Source: Thiobacillus sp.
GTDB taxonomy: Bacteria; Pseudomonadota; Gammaproteobacteria; Burkholderiales; Thiobacillaceae
DNA length: 22,025 nucleotides
Assembly (NCBI GenBank): GCA_018780025.1
Contig: JADMKH010000186.1
Span: forward strand, 1-22,025
Direction: 5' to 3'
The number at the start of each line of letters is the position of its first letter. The stretch's first letter is position 1. The position numbers and the translations under genes are program-made. The notes under the pieces were generated by a model that did not search any database, was not told the origin of the DNA, and was given only the letters and a program-made list of their open reading frames with translations. This document shows, piece by piece, positions 1 through 5,875 of the stretch.

Positions 1-4
1 CCTA

Positions 5-38
5 CTCCCTCTCTCGGATAAATGATGCCGGATTAATA
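5..38 (-). repeat. Partial copy of palindromic repeat element (copy A)
   Basis: These 34 bases are the reverse complement of 7408-7441 with one mismatch (T at 34 where a C is expected). The end near 38 corresponds to the terminal inverted repeat of the complete element at 7408-7508, so the rest of this copy would run leftwards and out of the window. Beyond base 5 the similarity to copy B stops, so this copy is either truncated or diverged. The stop codon of the neighbouring small gene (33-35) lies inside it. Confidence 0.8.
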
Positions 39-293
39 GGCTGCTCTCAGGCGCACCCGCTTTTCAACCGTGAGCACCTCGCCTGTTGCATCCATCACCG
101 CATACAGCCGGGGCTGCGGGCGGCCAGCCCAGGATGGGGTGGAGGCGGGGCTGTCCAGGTACACGAGCTGGGCGCCGTCGAATTGCTTTTCGACCTGCCC
201 GTGGGTGATCAGATCGTTAAGCGCCGCGATCGATATCCCGCGCTGTTTCATGTGGCTGAGGGCGAGGGCGCTGATTTTTCCGAGTTTCATCAT
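33..293 (-). CDS. Small DUF4258-like protein, divergent from lexA
   Basis: The 86-residue product has a central pattern (ALSHMKQRGIS, then ITHG, then YLD, then PRLYAVMD...GEVLTVEKRVR) resembling DUF4258-type small proteins, which share an H/M-x-x-RGI helix followed by a beta sheet. This family call is from pattern memory and the biochemical role is unknown; some DUF4258-like proteins resemble RelE-fold toxins, but nothing here shows activity. Two ATGs are adjacent (293 and 290). An AGGAG Shine-Dalgarno at 304-300 on the minus strand, six bases from the 293 ATG, supports real translation and the 293 start. The gene diverges from lexA, and both LexA boxes lie between the two genes, so SOS control is likely. 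The last residue and the stop codon come from the repeat copy at 5-38, so the original 3' end may have been altered. Confidence 0.68.
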   Translation of the reverse strand: MMKLGKISALALSHMKQRGISIAALNDLITHGQVEKQFDGAQLVYLDSPASTPSWAGRPQPRLYAVMDATGEVLTVEKRVRLRAAY

Positions 294-370
294 GGGTTAC
301 TCCTGTATGCCTGAGCAGGGCCTGCTGGTGTAGGGGCCGCGCCATTGGCGTTTTCCGAATTCGGTATCTA

Positions 371-390
371 TACTGTACGAATATACAGTA
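371..390. promoter_or_regulatory. LexA box 1 (SOS operator)
   Basis: The sequence TACTGT-N8-ACAGTA is a perfect match to the proteobacterial CTGT-N8-ACAG LexA box (CTGT 373-376, ACAG 385-388), with symmetric flanking TA. It lies upstream of lexA and upstream of the divergent gene at 293. Confidence 0.93.
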
Positions 391-394
391 AATG

Positions 395-414
395 TACTGT
401 ACGTGCATACAGTA
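395..414. promoter_or_regulatory. LexA box 2 (SOS operator)
   Basis: This is a second perfect TACTGT-N8-ACAGTA box. Its centre is 24 bp from the centre of box 1, so the two boxes lie roughly on the same DNA face. It ends 15 bp before the lexA ATG. Paired boxes upstream of lexA are the usual arrangement for tight autorepression in enterics. Confidence 0.93.
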
Positions 415-429
415 TTCGGAGAAAGCCCC

Positions 430-1032
430 ATGCAAGCGCTGACACGCCGCCAGGAAGAAATCCTGAACCTGATCAAGGAGTGGATCGAAACCACAGGCAG
501 CCCGCCGACGCGAGTCGAGATCGCGCAATACTTTGGCTTCAGTTCGCCCAACGCAGCTGAGCAGCATCTCAAGGTGCTGGCGAAAAAAGGCGCGCTGGAT
601 CTGGTGCCGGGCGTATCGCGTGGCATTCAGCTCAAGGGGGGCAGTGGTCTGCCGGTGGTGGGCCGGGTGGCTGCGGGCAGCCCGATCCTGGCGCAAGAGC
701 ACATCGAACGATACGTGCAAATTGATGCCGCGCTGTTTTCACCGCGCGCGGATTATTTCCTCAAGGTGCACGGCATGAGCATGAAAGACGCCGGCATCCT
801 GGACGGCGATCTGCTCGCGGTGCATCGCAGCGCCGAGGCCCGGGTCGGGCAGGTGGTGGTCGCCCGGATGGGTGACGAGGTCACAGTCAAGCGTTTTGCC
901 AAGCGCGGCCATACCGTGCAGCTACTGCCAGAGAACCCGGATTTTGTGCCGATCGAGGTTGATCTTACGCGTCAGGAACTGGTGATTGAGGGCATTGCCG
1001 TTGGGGTGATCCGCAGCGGGAAGACCTTATAA
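430..1032 (+). CDS. lexA: LexA, SOS transcriptional repressor/autoprotease
   Basis: This 200-residue LexA represses DNA-damage genes and cleaves itself when RecA filaments form. The N-terminal winged helix (about 1-70) has the recognition segment SSPNAAEQHLKVLAKKGAL. The cleavage site is A82-G83 (VAAGSP). The Ser-Lys dyad is S117 (HGMSMKDAG) and K154 (EVTVKRF). All positions are two less than in the 202-residue E. coli protein. The ATG at 430 is chosen because the family starts with a short M-x-x-LT-x-RQ. An upstream in-frame GTG at 403 lies inside LexA box 2 and would add nine atypical residues. The Shine-Dalgarno region is weak (GGAGAAAG at 418-425). Two LexA boxes directly upstream indicate autoregulation. 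The MOSC gene 57 bp downstream has no terminator before it and may be cotranscribed. Confidence 0.97.
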   Translation: MQALTRRQEEILNLIKEWIETTGSPPTRVEIAQYFGFSSPNAAEQHLKVLAKKGALDLVPGVSRGIQLKGGSGLPVVGRVAAGSPILAQEHIERYVQIDAALFSPRADYFLKVHGMSMKDAGILDGDLLAVHRSAEARVGQVVVARMGDEVTVKRFAKRGHTVQLLPENPDFVPIEVDLTRQELVIEGIAVGVIRSGKTL

Positions 1033-1089
1033 CGTTGCAAGTGAAGCCGCAGAATCTGATTCCATACGTTAAGGTTTACGAGGTTAATA

Positions 1090-1632
1090 GTGGGGGGTTC
1101 AACAGCACCGGACTTGCGCAATCTGTCAAGCCAGTTTCTACTTGATGGCAGGATCGAAGCCATCTTTCTGCGTCCCCAGCGACGTGGCGAGGTGCGTCCG
1201 GTGGAACAGGCCCTGGCGATTGCAGCGTGCGGCCTGGAAGGGGATCACTACGCGACTCCCTCGCGCAATCGTGTGGAGGGAGGCTCGCGGCAAATCACCT
1301 TGATCCAGGCGGAGCATCTGCCAGTGTTGGCAGCATTGACTGGGCAGGCACGTATCGATGCCGCCGGGTTGCGCCGCAATCTGGTGGTGTCGGGGCTCAA
1401 TCTGCTGGCGGCGCATGCCTTGTTTCGCGATCAGTCGCTGCGGTTGCGGATAGGCGCCGAGGTGGTGCTGGAGGTCACAGGACAGTGCACGCCATGCTCA
1501 CGAATGGAAGCGGTATTGGGGCCGGGTGGCTATAATGCAATGAGGGGTCATGGAGGCGTCAATGCGCGCATCCTGGTCGGCGGCTTGATCCGGCTGAACG
1601 ATGTGCTGCGTTGCGAGAGGGGGCTGGCTTAG
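1090..1632 (+). CDS. MOSC-domain protein
   Basis: The 180-residue product has the MOSC fold (the C-terminal domain of molybdenum-cofactor sulfurase, as in YiiM and mARC proteins). This family moves sulfur or binds molybdenum cofactor through a conserved cysteine. Visible landmarks are GRIEAIFLRP (20-29), the GLEGDHY turn (48-54), RQITLIQAEHL, RRNLVVSGLNL (95-105), a C133-x-x-C136 pair in QCTPCSRME, and a C-terminal GHGGVNARILVGG with LNDV. The start is a GTG at 1090 preceded by GAGG (1080-1083) at six-base spacing. The first 19 residues are not conserved in my memory of the family, so a later start is possible. Physiological substrate unknown; a link to the SOS response would rest only on adjacency to lexA. 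Confidence 0.85.
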   Translation: MGGSTAPDLRNLSSQFLLDGRIEAIFLRPQRRGEVRPVEQALAIAACGLEGDHYATPSRNRVEGGSRQITLIQAEHLPVLAALTGQARIDAAGLRRNLVVSGLNLLAAHALFRDQSLRLRIGAEVVLEVTGQCTPCSRMEAVLGPGGYNAMRGHGGVNARILVGGLIRLNDVLRCERGLA

Positions 1633-2083
1633 GCGGTGCGCCGGTGTTTTTTCAAAACCTTGGCGCGCGCTCTTGATTCTGAGTATGATCAAGCTGTTGA
1701 CTGGTTTTACCTTCGCATCAGGAGCTTGCGGGCTCATGTTGAAGACAAGCAGGGAAATCATCCGCTGTTCTGAAACGCGCCGTAAAAAATTAAGCGGGCA
1801 AGTGGCGCTTCACCGCGCGTTTTCAAGCCCGGACAGGGGGTCAATCAATCCGGGGGTCATCTTGACTCAGGGCGTTGACTCAAATATTTGTTTCGGAGAT
1901 CCGGCCTTCAGGTAAACGCCCTCATATCCGGAAAACACGTGGCCGGTCGCTGTTTTTCAGCATGCTTGTAGCTGCCGGTTCATGTGTTTACACCCCTTTA
2001 TTTCTTAAGCCCTACTTCTGGCGGGCTTGAAAAATCCCTGCATCACTTCAAAATAAGAACTGTAAATCAGGCTTATTCGGGCT
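1633..2083. other. Intergenic spacer before clpS
   Basis: I see no convincing gene in these 451 bases. Two short tandem motifs are present: TTGACTCA at 1862-1869 and 1875-1882 (13-bp period), and GGGGGTCA at about 1837 and 1853. An imperfect inverted repeat (AAGCCC 2007-2012, GGGCTT 2023-2028) lies 56 bp before clpS but lacks a T-tract on either strand. A cspD gene, which often diverges from clpS in gammaproteobacteria, is absent. The clpSA promoter must lie here, but no match stood out. Confidence 0.6.
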
Positions 2084-2392
2084 ATGGCAACCAAGAAAGA
2101 AAGCAGTACCCTACTGGAACCGGTCGCGGCTAAAGTCAAGCCGCCGCCCTTGTACAAGGTTTTGCTGCTGAATGACGACTACACCCCGATGGAATTCGTG
2201 GTACTGGTCCTTAAAAAGTTTTTCGGCATCGACCAAGAACGGGCGACACAAATCATGCTCAAAGTGCATACTGAGGGTGTTGGAGTGTGTGGGGTCTATC
2301 CTCGGGATATCGCTCATACCAAGGTAGAGCAGGTCATAGATTTCGCACGGCAGCATCAGCATCCGCTGCAATGCACGATGGAGGAAAGTTAG
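2084..2392 (+). CDS. clpS: ClpS, ClpA adaptor for N-degron substrates
   Basis: This 102-residue adaptor binds proteins with destabilising N-terminal residues and delivers them to the ClpA N-domain. A flexible N-terminal tail (1-25) is followed by the core. The core starts with PPLYKVLLLNDDYTPMEFV, the conserved strand and N-degron pocket, then has the helix VLKKFFGIDQERATQIML, the HTEGVGVCGVYPRDIA segment and the C-terminal helix ending HPLQCTMEE. Length and order match the family (about 106 in E. coli). The ATG at 2084 starts the only reasonable reading. The stop codon directly abuts the clpA ATG, indicating translational coupling. Confidence 0.97.
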   Translation: MATKKESSTLLEPVAAKVKPPPLYKVLLLNDDYTPMEFVVLVLKKFFGIDQERATQIMLKVHTEGVGVCGVYPRDIAHTKVEQVIDFARQHQHPLQCTMEES

Positions 2393-4651
2393 ATGATTGC
2401 CCAGGAACTCGAAGTCACGCTGCACATGGCGTTCATGGACGCGCGGCAGAAGCGCCACGAATTCATTTCGGTGGAGCATCTGCTGTTGGCGATGCTGGAC
2501 AATCCCTCCGCTATCGAGGTGCTACGCGCCTGCGGTGCCAACATCGAGGTGATGCGCGAACAGCTTGCCAAGTTTATCGAGGAGCACACGCCCAGGGTGG
2601 AAGGCGAGGGCGATAGTGAAGTTGATACGCAGCCCACACTCGGCTTTCAGCGGGTGATTCAGCGCGCTATCCTGCACGTGCAGTCGTCGGGCAAAAAAGA
2701 AGTGACCGGTGCCAATGTGCTGGTAGCGGTGTTTGGCGAAAAAGATTCGCATGCGGTGTATTTCCTGGGCCAGCAAGGCGTGACCCGGCTCGATATCGTC
2801 AATTTCATTTCCCATGGCATCACCAAAACCCCGCAAAGCGAGCCGCTGCGCCCGGATGAAGCAGCCGAAACGAGCACGGAATCCCCTTCGACTTCGCCGC
2901 TGGACAGCTTTGCGCAGAACCTGAATACGCAGGCACTGGCCGGCAAGATCGACCCGCTGATCGGGCGCGATCAGGAACTGACGCGCGTGATCCAGACCCT
3001 GTGCCGTCGGCGCAAGAACAATCCGTTGCTGGTGGGTGAGGCGGGCGTGGGGAAAACCGCCATTGCCGAAGGCCTGGCGCGCCGCATTATCGAAGGAACG
3101 GTGCCCGACATTCTTGAGGGAAGCATCGTTTATTCGCTGGACATGGGCGCTTTGCTGGCCGGGACCAAATATCGGGGCGACTTCGAGCAGCGTCTGAAAG
3201 GCGTGCTGAAGCAGTTGGCCGAGAGTCCCAATGCAATTCTGTTCATCGACGAAATCCACACCCTGATTGGCGCAGGCGCGGCGTCGGGCGGCACGCTCGA
3301 CGCCTCCAATCTGCTGAAGCCGGCGTTGTCTTCAGGCCAGTTGCGCTGCATCGGCGCCACAACGTATACCGAGTATCGCGGCATTTTCGAGAAAGACCAT
3401 GCCTTGTCGCGGCGTTTCCAGAAGGTGGACGTGCCTGAACCGTCTGTCGGCGAAACCGTTGAGATCCTGCGCGGCCTGAAAACCCGCTTCGAGGACCACC
3501 ACGGCGTTAAATACACTGCCGCTGCATTGACTACGGCGGCGCAGTTGTCGGCACGCTACATCAATGACCGCCATCTGCCCGACAAGGCGATTGACGTCAT
3601 CGACGAGGCGGGTGCCGCCCAGCGCATTTTGCCGAAATCGAGGCAGCGGAAGACAATCACGCCCCGCGAGATTGAAGACATCATTGCCAAGATCGCGCGT
3701 ATCCCGCCCAAGACGGTTTCGTCCGACGACCGGAGTTCGCTCAAAACGCTGGATCGCGATCTGAAAGCGGTGGTGTACGGGCAGGATAAGGCGATTGAAG
3801 CGCTGGCAACGGCGATCAAGATGTCTCGCAGCGGTCTGGGTGACCCGCAGAAGCCGATTGGAAATTTCTTGTTCTCAGGCCCGACCGGCGTGGGCAAAAC
3901 CGAGGTTGCGCGCCAGTTGGCTTATGTTCTGGGGGTCGAATTGATACGCTTCGACATGTCCGAGTACATGGAGCGTCACGCGGTGTCGCGGCTGATTGGT
4001 GCGCCTCCGGGGTATGTGGGCTTCGACCAGGGCGGATTGTTGACAGAAGCGGTGACCAAACACCCCTATGCCGTTATTTTGCTGGATGAAGTTGAAAAGG
4101 CTCACCCGGATATTTTCAACGTTCTGCTGCAGGTGATGGATCACGGCACGCTGACTGATACGAATGGCCGCAAGGCCGATTTCCGCAACGTCGTGTTGGT
4201 GATGACCACCAATGCGGGCGCTGAAATGCTCAACAAATCAAACATCGGATTTTCCAATTCGCGCGAAAGCGGCGATGAAATGGGCGAAATCAAACGCATG
4301 TTTACCCCGGAGTTCCGTAACCGTCTGGACGCGATCATTCCGTTCGCTTCCTTGACCGAGCCCATCATCTTGCAGGTTGTGGATAAATTCCTGATGCAGT
4401 TGGAAGCGCAATTGCACGAGAAGAAGGTCGAGGCTATCTTCACCGATGAGCTCAAGGCCTATCTTGCCAAGCATGGCTTCGACCCCTTGATGGGTGCCCG
4501 GCCCATGGCGCGTCTGATTCAGGACACCATCCGCAAGGCGCTGGCCGACGAATTGCTGTTCGGTAAACTCGCTCATGGCGGGCGCGTGACGATCGCAATG
4601 GATGCCGATGACAAGGTCTCACTGGAGTTTGAGGAAGCCGTACCCGCGTAA
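2393..4651 (+). CDS. clpA: ClpA, AAA+ unfoldase of the ClpAP protease
   Basis: This 752-residue, two-ring AAA+ unfoldase (E. coli ClpA is 758) feeds substrates to ClpP. The Clp N-domain occupies about 1-145. D1 has Walker A GEAGVGKT (215-222, K221), Walker B ILFIDEIHTLIGAG and the sensor/arginine region LSRRFQKVDVPEP. D2 has GPTGVGKT (496-503, K502), VILLDEVEKAHPD and TPEFRNRLD. The ClpP-docking loop reads IGF (618-620) where E. coli ClpA has IGL; IGF is the form in ClpX and ClpC, so docking should be intact. No ClpB/ClpC-type middle domain is present, which distinguishes it from those relatives. GGAGG at 2380-2384, inside the clpS 3' end, is the ribosome site at eight-base spacing. clpP is not in the window. 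Confidence 0.97.
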   Translation: MIAQELEVTLHMAFMDARQKRHEFISVEHLLLAMLDNPSAIEVLRACGANIEVMREQLAKFIEEHTPRVEGEGDSEVDTQPTLGFQRVIQRAILHVQSSGKKEVTGANVLVAVFGEKDSHAVYFLGQQGVTRLDIVNFISHGITKTPQSEPLRPDEAAETSTESPSTSPLDSFAQNLNTQALAGKIDPLIGRDQELTRVIQTLCRRRKNNPLLVGEAGVGKTAIAEGLARRIIEGTVPDILEGSIVYSLDMGALLAGTKYRGDFEQRLKGVLKQLAESPNAILFIDEIHTLIGAGAASGGTLDASNLLKPALSSGQLRCIGATTYTEYRGIFEKDHALSRRFQKVDVPEPSVGETVEILRGLKTRFEDHHGVKYTAAALTTAAQLSARYINDRHLPDKAIDVIDEAGAAQRILPKSRQRKTITPREIEDIIAKIARIPPKTVSSDDRSSLKTLDRDLKAVVYGQDKAIEALATAIKMSRSGLGDPQKPIGNFLFSGPTGVGKTEVARQLAYVLGVELIRFDMSEYMERHAVSRLIGAPPGYVGFDQGGLLTEAVTKHPYAVILLDEVEKAHPDIFNVLLQVMDHGTLTDTNGRKADFRNVVLVMTTNAGAEMLNKSNIGFSNSRESGDEMGEIKRMFTPEFRNRLDAIIPFASLTEPIILQVVDKFLMQLEAQLHEKKVEAIFTDELKAYLAKHGFDPLMGARPMARLIQDTIRKALADELLFGKLAHGGRVTIAMDADDKVSLEFEEAVPA

Positions 4652-4736
4652 ATTTTTGTAAAGATTTGTTCGTTCCTGGCCGTTAGCGTTCACAACGGCA
4701 AGTGCATGATTCTTCGTTAGTGTTTTTTATGACTGT

Positions 4737-4754
4737 GTTCTGGGTGAACAGAAC
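4737..4754. repeat. Small inverted repeat between clpA and the coiled-coil gene
   Basis: GTTCTG (4737-4742) and CAGAAC (4749-4754) form a perfect six-base stem with a six-base loop, 59 bp before the next ATG. There is no T-tract, so it may be an operator or 5' UTR hairpin rather than a terminator. A second weak inverted repeat (GCCGTT 4679-4684, AACGGC 4694-4699) follows clpA. Confidence 0.4.
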
Positions 4755-4813
4755 CTTTAAAGAACAGCTGAATAGGCACAGGCAAGTGAACCTTTTGAGC
4801 AGGAGTTACGACG

Positions 4814-5332
4814 ATGAAATCTCATTTTTTAGCGCTGGCGGTGGTGACCTCTTTTTTTAGCGTGCTTTCCCAGGGGGCCTATGCTGCAGAAGCCGACGAC
4901 AGTTTTTCTGCGGCAGGCGAGCGCATTCGGCAGACCGGGATGCAGCTTCAGGCAGATATCAAAAAAGCGCGTGAGCGTCTAGAGGCTCAAGAGGCCAGAG
5001 AAGCCGCAGAGCGCAAGCGCGAGGCTGAGCGCGAGCGTCAGCAGGCAATTAAGGAAGCAAAACAGCGACAAGCCCAGGAGGCTGCCCTGGCGCGCGCGCG
5101 CCAGGAGGAAATGGCACGAGCCGAGCAGGCCGAACGATTACGGCAGCAACAAGCAGAAAAAGCCGAGCGTGAGAAAAAGCTGCTGGCGGAAAAGCTCCTG
5201 CGTGAAAAGAGCCGCGTACTCACCAAAGAAGAAGAGGCCGCCAATCGGCAGGCTGCCAAGGAAAAAGCGATCGAGGCCCTCAGGCAAGTGCGGGCAGCCA
5301 GTAGAAGTACCGTAAAGACGTTTGCTGAGTAA
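4814..5332 (+). CDS. Exported coiled-coil protein, function unknown
   Basis: I do not recognise a named family. The 172-residue protein begins with a lysine and a hydrophobic segment that ends at AYA-A (about residue 24), a good Sec signal peptide with a signal peptidase I site. Residues about 35-155 are almost entirely Ala, Glu, Lys, Arg and Gln, a long charged helix likely to form a coiled coil, as in the central domain of TolA or in periplasmic scaffolds. There is no second domain and no cysteine. AGGAG (4801-4805) at eight-base spacing supports the ATG at 4814. An intrinsic terminator follows at 5404-5429, so the gene is probably monocistronic. Low-complexity composition makes homology searches unreliable. 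Confidence 0.8.
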   Translation: MKSHFLALAVVTSFFSVLSQGAYAAEADDSFSAAGERIRQTGMQLQADIKKARERLEAQEAREAAERKREAERERQQAIKEAKQRQAQEAALARARQEEMARAEQAERLRQQQAEKAEREKKLLAEKLLREKSRVLTKEEEAANRQAAKEKAIEALRQVRAASRSTVKTFAE

Positions 5333-5403
5333 AATCTCGGCATGGCCGTCTGGCGCGTGGCAAGATGCGCGCTCCCGAGCCAATAGATTGAAGCATCCCG
5401 AAG

Positions 5404-5429
5404 AGCCTGCGGTTTTCCGTGGGCTTTTT
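5404..5429 (+). terminator. Intrinsic terminator after the coiled-coil gene
   Basis: The stem AGCCTGCGG / CCGTGGGCT pairs over nine positions with two internal G-U wobbles, closes a TTTT loop (5413-5416) and runs into TTTTT (5425-5429) followed by GCGTTTT. It lies 71 bp after the stop codon at 5332 in the plus-strand orientation. Confidence 0.8.
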
Positions 5430-5474
5430 GCGTTTTGGGTGCCGTTCGATTATTTTTACGTCTGCATCCAGGCA

Positions 5475-5500
5475 ATAAAAAGCGGCGCCCAAGGCGCCGC
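5475..5500 (-). terminator. Strong intrinsic terminator on the minus strand
   Basis: Reading the minus strand, GCGGCGCC (5500-5493), a TTG loop, and GGCGCCGC (5489-5482) form a perfect eight-base GC stem followed by TTTTTATT (5481-5474). The plus strand lacks a T-tract after the stem, so the orientation is clear. It faces the plus-strand terminator at 5404-5429, as expected for convergent transcripts. Confidence 0.85.
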
Positions 5501-5567
5501 GAAAAGCCCGGTTCGACAGGAGGAGAGCGCCTGGGGTTGAACCCCTTACCGGGCGTATCTACAAGGG
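5475..5567 (-). ncRNA. Candidate small RNA with exposed anti-Shine-Dalgarno
   Basis: On the minus strand, 5' to 3', GCCCGGT (5554-5548) pairs with ACCGGGC (5512-5506). The stem encloses a small GGGG-TTCAA-CCCC hairpin (5545-5533) and an apparently unpaired 20-base stretch containing CTCCTCC (5525-5519), complementary to GGAGGAG Shine-Dalgarno sequences. A strong intrinsic terminator follows immediately. No ORF of normal size on that strand explains the terminator, so an independent RNA of about 80-90 nt is the simplest reading. The 5' end is not fixed: TTGATA (5602-5597) with TCAAGT, and TTGCAG (5586-5581) with TGTAGA, are weak promoter options. I recall that some betaproteobacterial small RNAs carry anti-Shine-Dalgarno loops, including an Rfam class described as toxic, but I cannot confirm membership. 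Confidence 0.55.
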
Positions 5568-5842
5568 AAATCTACTTGAACTGCAAGTATTACGGGTATC
5601 AACGGCGCCGCTTTCATTTTCTTTAGGCCAATGACGGGGGCGGCGGACGAGCGTGATGAATAGAGGGGAACCTCGCAGCCGTGTTGCCGGTCAGTCGCCA
5701 AGGTATCGTGCTGACCCGTAGAAAATGTCGCTCCATCATGCTCGATATCCTGATGCCTGAATGTTTAAATCGACAGAATCCAATCCTGGGCATCCCGCTC
5801 ATTTAGGGAAACGTGTATGGTTTGGTCTGGGTACATTCTGAA

Positions 5843-5871
5843 TTGACGTAATTACACGTTGACAATACTTT
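5843..5871 (+). promoter_or_regulatory. Weak promoter candidate close to manC start
   Basis: TTGACG (5843-5848) is five of six to the -35 consensus. Seventeen bases later TACTTT (5866-5871) is a poor -10 that ends only four bases before the manC ATG. If used, the transcript would be leaderless or nearly so. A GTAATTAC palindrome (5848-5855) lies in the spacer and could be an operator. Confidence 0.3.
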
Positions 5872-5875
5872 CGAT

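Larger units (their letters stand above)
5333..5875. other. Intergenic region between coiled-coil gene and manC
   Basis: These 543 bases hold no plus-strand gene. They contain the terminator of the preceding gene (5404-5429), a minus-strand small-RNA candidate with its own terminator (5475-5567), a possible 23-codon minus-strand ORF (5617-5546), an inverted repeat GGTCAG 5689-5694 / CTGACC 5711-5716, and the manC promoter region with a GTAATTAC palindrome at 5848-5855. Confidence 0.7.

Noticed and set aside
403..429. GTG start nine codons upstream of the lexA ATG
   Set aside because: It lies within LexA box 2 and adds residues not found in the family.
1862..1882. TTGACTCA direct repeat as a promoter or regulator site
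   Set aside because: No -10 element at the right distance, and two copies of an 8-mer are too little evidence.
1601..1915. 104-codon plus-strand open frame overlapping the end of the MOSC gene
   Set aside because: It starts inside the MOSC coding sequence, has no ribosome site and no recognisable protein pattern.
2007..2028. AAGCCC/GGGCTT inverted repeat before clpS as a terminator
   Set aside because: The stem is only six bases and neither strand has a T-tract after it.
5500..5560. Possible tRNA because of GGTTCGAC and GGGGTTGAACCCC
   Set aside because: Loop sizes are wrong for a T-arm, and there is no acceptor/D/anticodon arrangement on either strand.
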